64,000 bases of DNA from Bacteriovorax sp037444575 (GTDB lineage Bacteria > Bdellovibrionota > Bacteriovoracia > Bacteriovoracales > Bacteriovoracaceae). The stretch spans positions 292,517-356,516 of the forward strand of contig JBBIME010000006.1 in NCBI GenBank assembly GCA_037444575.1, given 5' to 3'. The notes beneath the pieces were generated by a model that searched no databases, was not told the origin of the DNA, and saw nothing but the letters and a program-made list of their open reading frames with translations. Shown here piece after piece: positions 62,434 to 64,000 of the stretch. A program made the translations under genes and the position numbers. Position 1 is the stretch's first letter. Each line of letters begins with the position of its first letter.

Positions 62434-62760
62434 ATGAAAAAGATGGCCCTATTATTGTTATTATCTATGTTTACTTTAACTGCCTTTGCTCAAAATCAAA
62501 CACTAAGATGTAGTGGAATTGACCAAGAGACCAGAGAAACAAGAGATCTATTTTTTTATGATGGTGAAACTATCATGATGATTGGAGGTGGTACTGAAAA
62601 TATGTATGTTCCACTGGTGAAAACTTCTGGGAAAAATAAAACTTTTGAAAATAGACAATATTTAATAACTATTTCCTCAAAGAGTATTGTAACTATCGAC
62701 AAAAAAGGCATTTCTCGACATGCATACGGTGATGTGAGATGTGAATCGACTGGTGAATAA
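62434..62760 (+). CDS. Small secreted protein, hypothetical
   Basis: A 108-residue protein with signal peptide MKKMALLLLLSMFTLTAFA and an 89-residue beta-rich mature part with two cysteines (LRCSG near the start, DVRCES near the end), which could form a disulfide. ATG 62434 follows GAGGAGAA. It is the last gene of the secreted-protein run, with an intrinsic terminator 25 bp on. Confidence 0.6.
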   Translation: MKKMALLLLLSMFTLTAFAQNQTLRCSGIDQETRETRDLFFYDGETIMMIGGGTENMYVPLVKTSGKNKTFENRQYLITISSKSIVTIDKKGISRHAYGDVRCESTGE

Positions 62761-62785
62761 AGAGCTAAAAATTTTATGATTCAAG

Positions 62786-62819
62786 AAGCCTCCGATTTAA
62801 ACTCGGAGGCTTTTTTTTC
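62786..62819 (+). terminator. Intrinsic terminator closing the secreted-protein run
   Basis: A perfect 10-bp stem AAGCCTCCGA/TCGGAGGCTT followed by eight T's. Confidence 0.9.
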
Positions 62820-62825
62820 TATGAA

Positions 62826-63702
62826 CTAGATTAATTGTCGTATCCATCCTGCATCAATGGGAGATTTAGTTATAAGTTTAATTTTTTGATAGCATGAGTA
62901 CGGACATCCTGTCACCTTCAGCACCACCCATTGCTTAGAATTGATATAAGGTTCGGCAAGGTAATCTGGAAGATAGGCCAGTGCTTTTCCCTGCGAAACC
63001 ATTTCTTCAATCAGCTTCAGGCTTGAGCTTCGAAAATTAATTATTCTTTTAAATTTATCATCACGCCAACCATCAACTGATTGCTTATTTCCAACTTCTC
63101 CGAGAATTGACCTATTGGGACTGATAAATTCATGTTGCAACAACTTTTCAATCGGGACAGATTTGTTCGTTTTTTGAAATTTAGAAAGAGGATGTTTCAA
63201 ACTAGCAACAGTTACAAATGAAGCTTCAGTTCTATTTTTGACTTTAAATTCGCTCGATGAATCTTGAGTAATGATTGCAAAATGAGCTTCTCTTTTACTT
63301 ATTTTATCCATGGCCTCATCTTCTGAGCATACAATAAATTCAAAAGCAGCGTTCGAATATCTAGCTCTTACTGTTTGAATGAATTCTGTGCCAAACTTTG
63401 CCAGTAGAACTTCAGGCCCTGCAATGTTGACTGAAATCTGTCCTTCGGCTCCAGTAATTTCTAATTTAGTCGCTGACTCAAGTTGGACAATTTGTGATGC
63501 CCGGGCCTTTAATATATATCCGTGATCGGTTAATTTTATGTTTCTGCCGATACGTTCAAAAAGCTTGACCTGGAGTTCTTCTTCTAAACGAGTGACAGCT
63601 TTGCTCAAAGATCCGGGCGAAATTCCTAGCTCAACAGAAGCTTTATGAATGTTCTCGTGCTTAGCTCGGCATATTCTATGGGAACAATTGGGAATAATAC
63701 AA
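62826..63702 (-). pseudogene. LysR-family regulator, apparently frameshifted in the DNA-binding domain
   Basis: The frame open from TTG 63608 to the stop gives 260 residues of LysR type (SKAVTRLEEELQVKLFERIG, then an effector domain) but lacks the first helices of the winged HTH. Reading upstream in the same frame continues the expected HTH (HRICRAKHENIHKASVELG) back to about 63680, with no usable start codon. One base shift at the CCC of 63680-63682 joins it to LYYSQLF, starting at TTG 63702. The whole then has normal LysR length and spacing. It is either a real +1 frameshift, a sequencing error or an unusual start. Confidence 0.6.
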
Positions 63703-63860
63703 AATTATATAGAGATGCAGACAGATGTCCTAATCGACGCCCTTGTAAATAAAAAGGGGGCATTCCAAATATCTAGAGAACATCCCAAGAAGAAATCGTG
63801 GTCCCAGAATGAAAACTAGGACCTTTGGACAGAAGGATCAACTTGAAAGTAGAAAACATT

Positions 63861-64000
63861 TTATCTACAATTGCTGTTATTCACAGAATGCATTAGGTCG
63901 CCAGACTTAGATGTTGCCCAACAAGAACTGCCCGAATATCTATAATTCCCACTAGCGCAGTTGCTGTCACTTACAGAATGCATTAGATCGCCAGACTTAG
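63861..64000 (-). CDS. 3' end of a gene encoding 30-residue cysteine-containing repeats
   Basis: The minus-strand frame enters from the right edge and ends with TAA at plus 63861-63863 after 45 complete codons. KSGDLMHSVSDSNC recurs 30 residues later as KSGDLMHSVNNSNC, with SGNYRYSGSSCWATS between, so the protein ends in at least one and a half tandem repeats carrying two Cys each. The DNA shows the matching 90-bp repeat. The composition (S, G, N, Y, C) suggests an extracellular repeat protein; no family is recognised. Confidence 0.6.
   Translation of the reverse strand, partial: KSGDLMHSVSDSNCASGNYRYSGSSCWATSKSGDLMHSVNNSNCR

Noticed and set aside
63800..63823. Inverted repeat GGTCC...GGACC as a terminator of the right-edge gene
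   Set aside because: Only 5 bp of stem with a 14-base loop and no adjacent T-run.
1..64000. tRNA, rRNA, CRISPR, insertion sequence or prophage features
   Set aside because: No cloverleaf-like gene, spaced repeat array, transposase or integrase was seen in the gaps or coding regions.

Overview
The window is low-GC, densely packed chromosomal DNA from a motile Gram-negative bacterium. It encodes a TolC-type outer-membrane channel, many lipoproteins and signal-peptide proteins, flagellin, a PilT-type pilus motor, LPS-type glycosyltransferases, citrate synthase and aconitase. A TIGR02147-family regulator followed by genes for secreted proteins, several receiver/HD-GYP proteins, a divergent SelO-like protein and an Rsm22-like methyltransferase together suggest Bdellovibrionota, most likely the Bacteriovorax/Peredibacter side (inference; no 16S gene or other marker is present). 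I saw no tRNA, rRNA, insertion sequence, prophage or CRISPR array.

Layout. 1-3.8 kb: a 5'-nucleotidase, a histone-deacetylase-like hydrolase, a small secreted protein and an aldo/keto reductase. 3.8-10.6 kb: one tightly overlapping seven-gene run, with a MacAB/TolC-type efflux pump (four genes) followed by an MTA/SAH-nucleosidase-like protein, a spore-photoproduct-lyase-like radical SAM enzyme and a 2OG-Fe(II) oxygenase. 10.7-20.8 kb: ribosomal proteins L28, L33 and L31, a subtilase, PilZ-like and DUF4340 proteins, an Rsm22-like methyltransferase, citrate synthase and orotate phosphoribosyltransferase. Between 14.7 and 28.6 kb there are four HD-GYP-related proteins, three of them with degraded catalytic motifs. 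Within the same stretch are SfsA, an MNIO (DUF692)/DUF2063 pair and a short gene whose ribosome-binding site lies inside a long inverted repeat.

28.9-34.2 kb is a phosphate operon, pstC-pstA-pstB-phoU-phoB-phoR, without pstS. 34.2-45 kb holds flagellin with a FliA-type promoter, two glycosyltransferases, a dipeptide epimerase, a membrane DnaJ-like protein, an adenosine-deaminase-like protein, PilT and an RDD protein. 45-53 kb holds two S41 proteases, aconitase and a divergent LysR regulator. 53-58 kb holds a peptidase E/SelO-like pair, an RlmI-type methyltransferase and an EamA transporter.

58-62.8 kb is the most accessory-looking segment. It contains a TIGR02147 regulator, two paralogous secreted proteins, a secreted HExxH metallopeptidase between them and a small secreted protein. 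Two similar dyads (GCTGAC-N4-GTCnGC) and a 19-bp palindrome also present at 49.45 kb lie in its gaps. The right edge has a LysR gene that looks frameshifted and the 3' end of a gene encoding 30-residue Cys-containing repeats.

Gene packing is extreme. Same-strand neighbours often overlap by 1-10 bp, and four convergent pairs interlock their stop codons in 4 bp.
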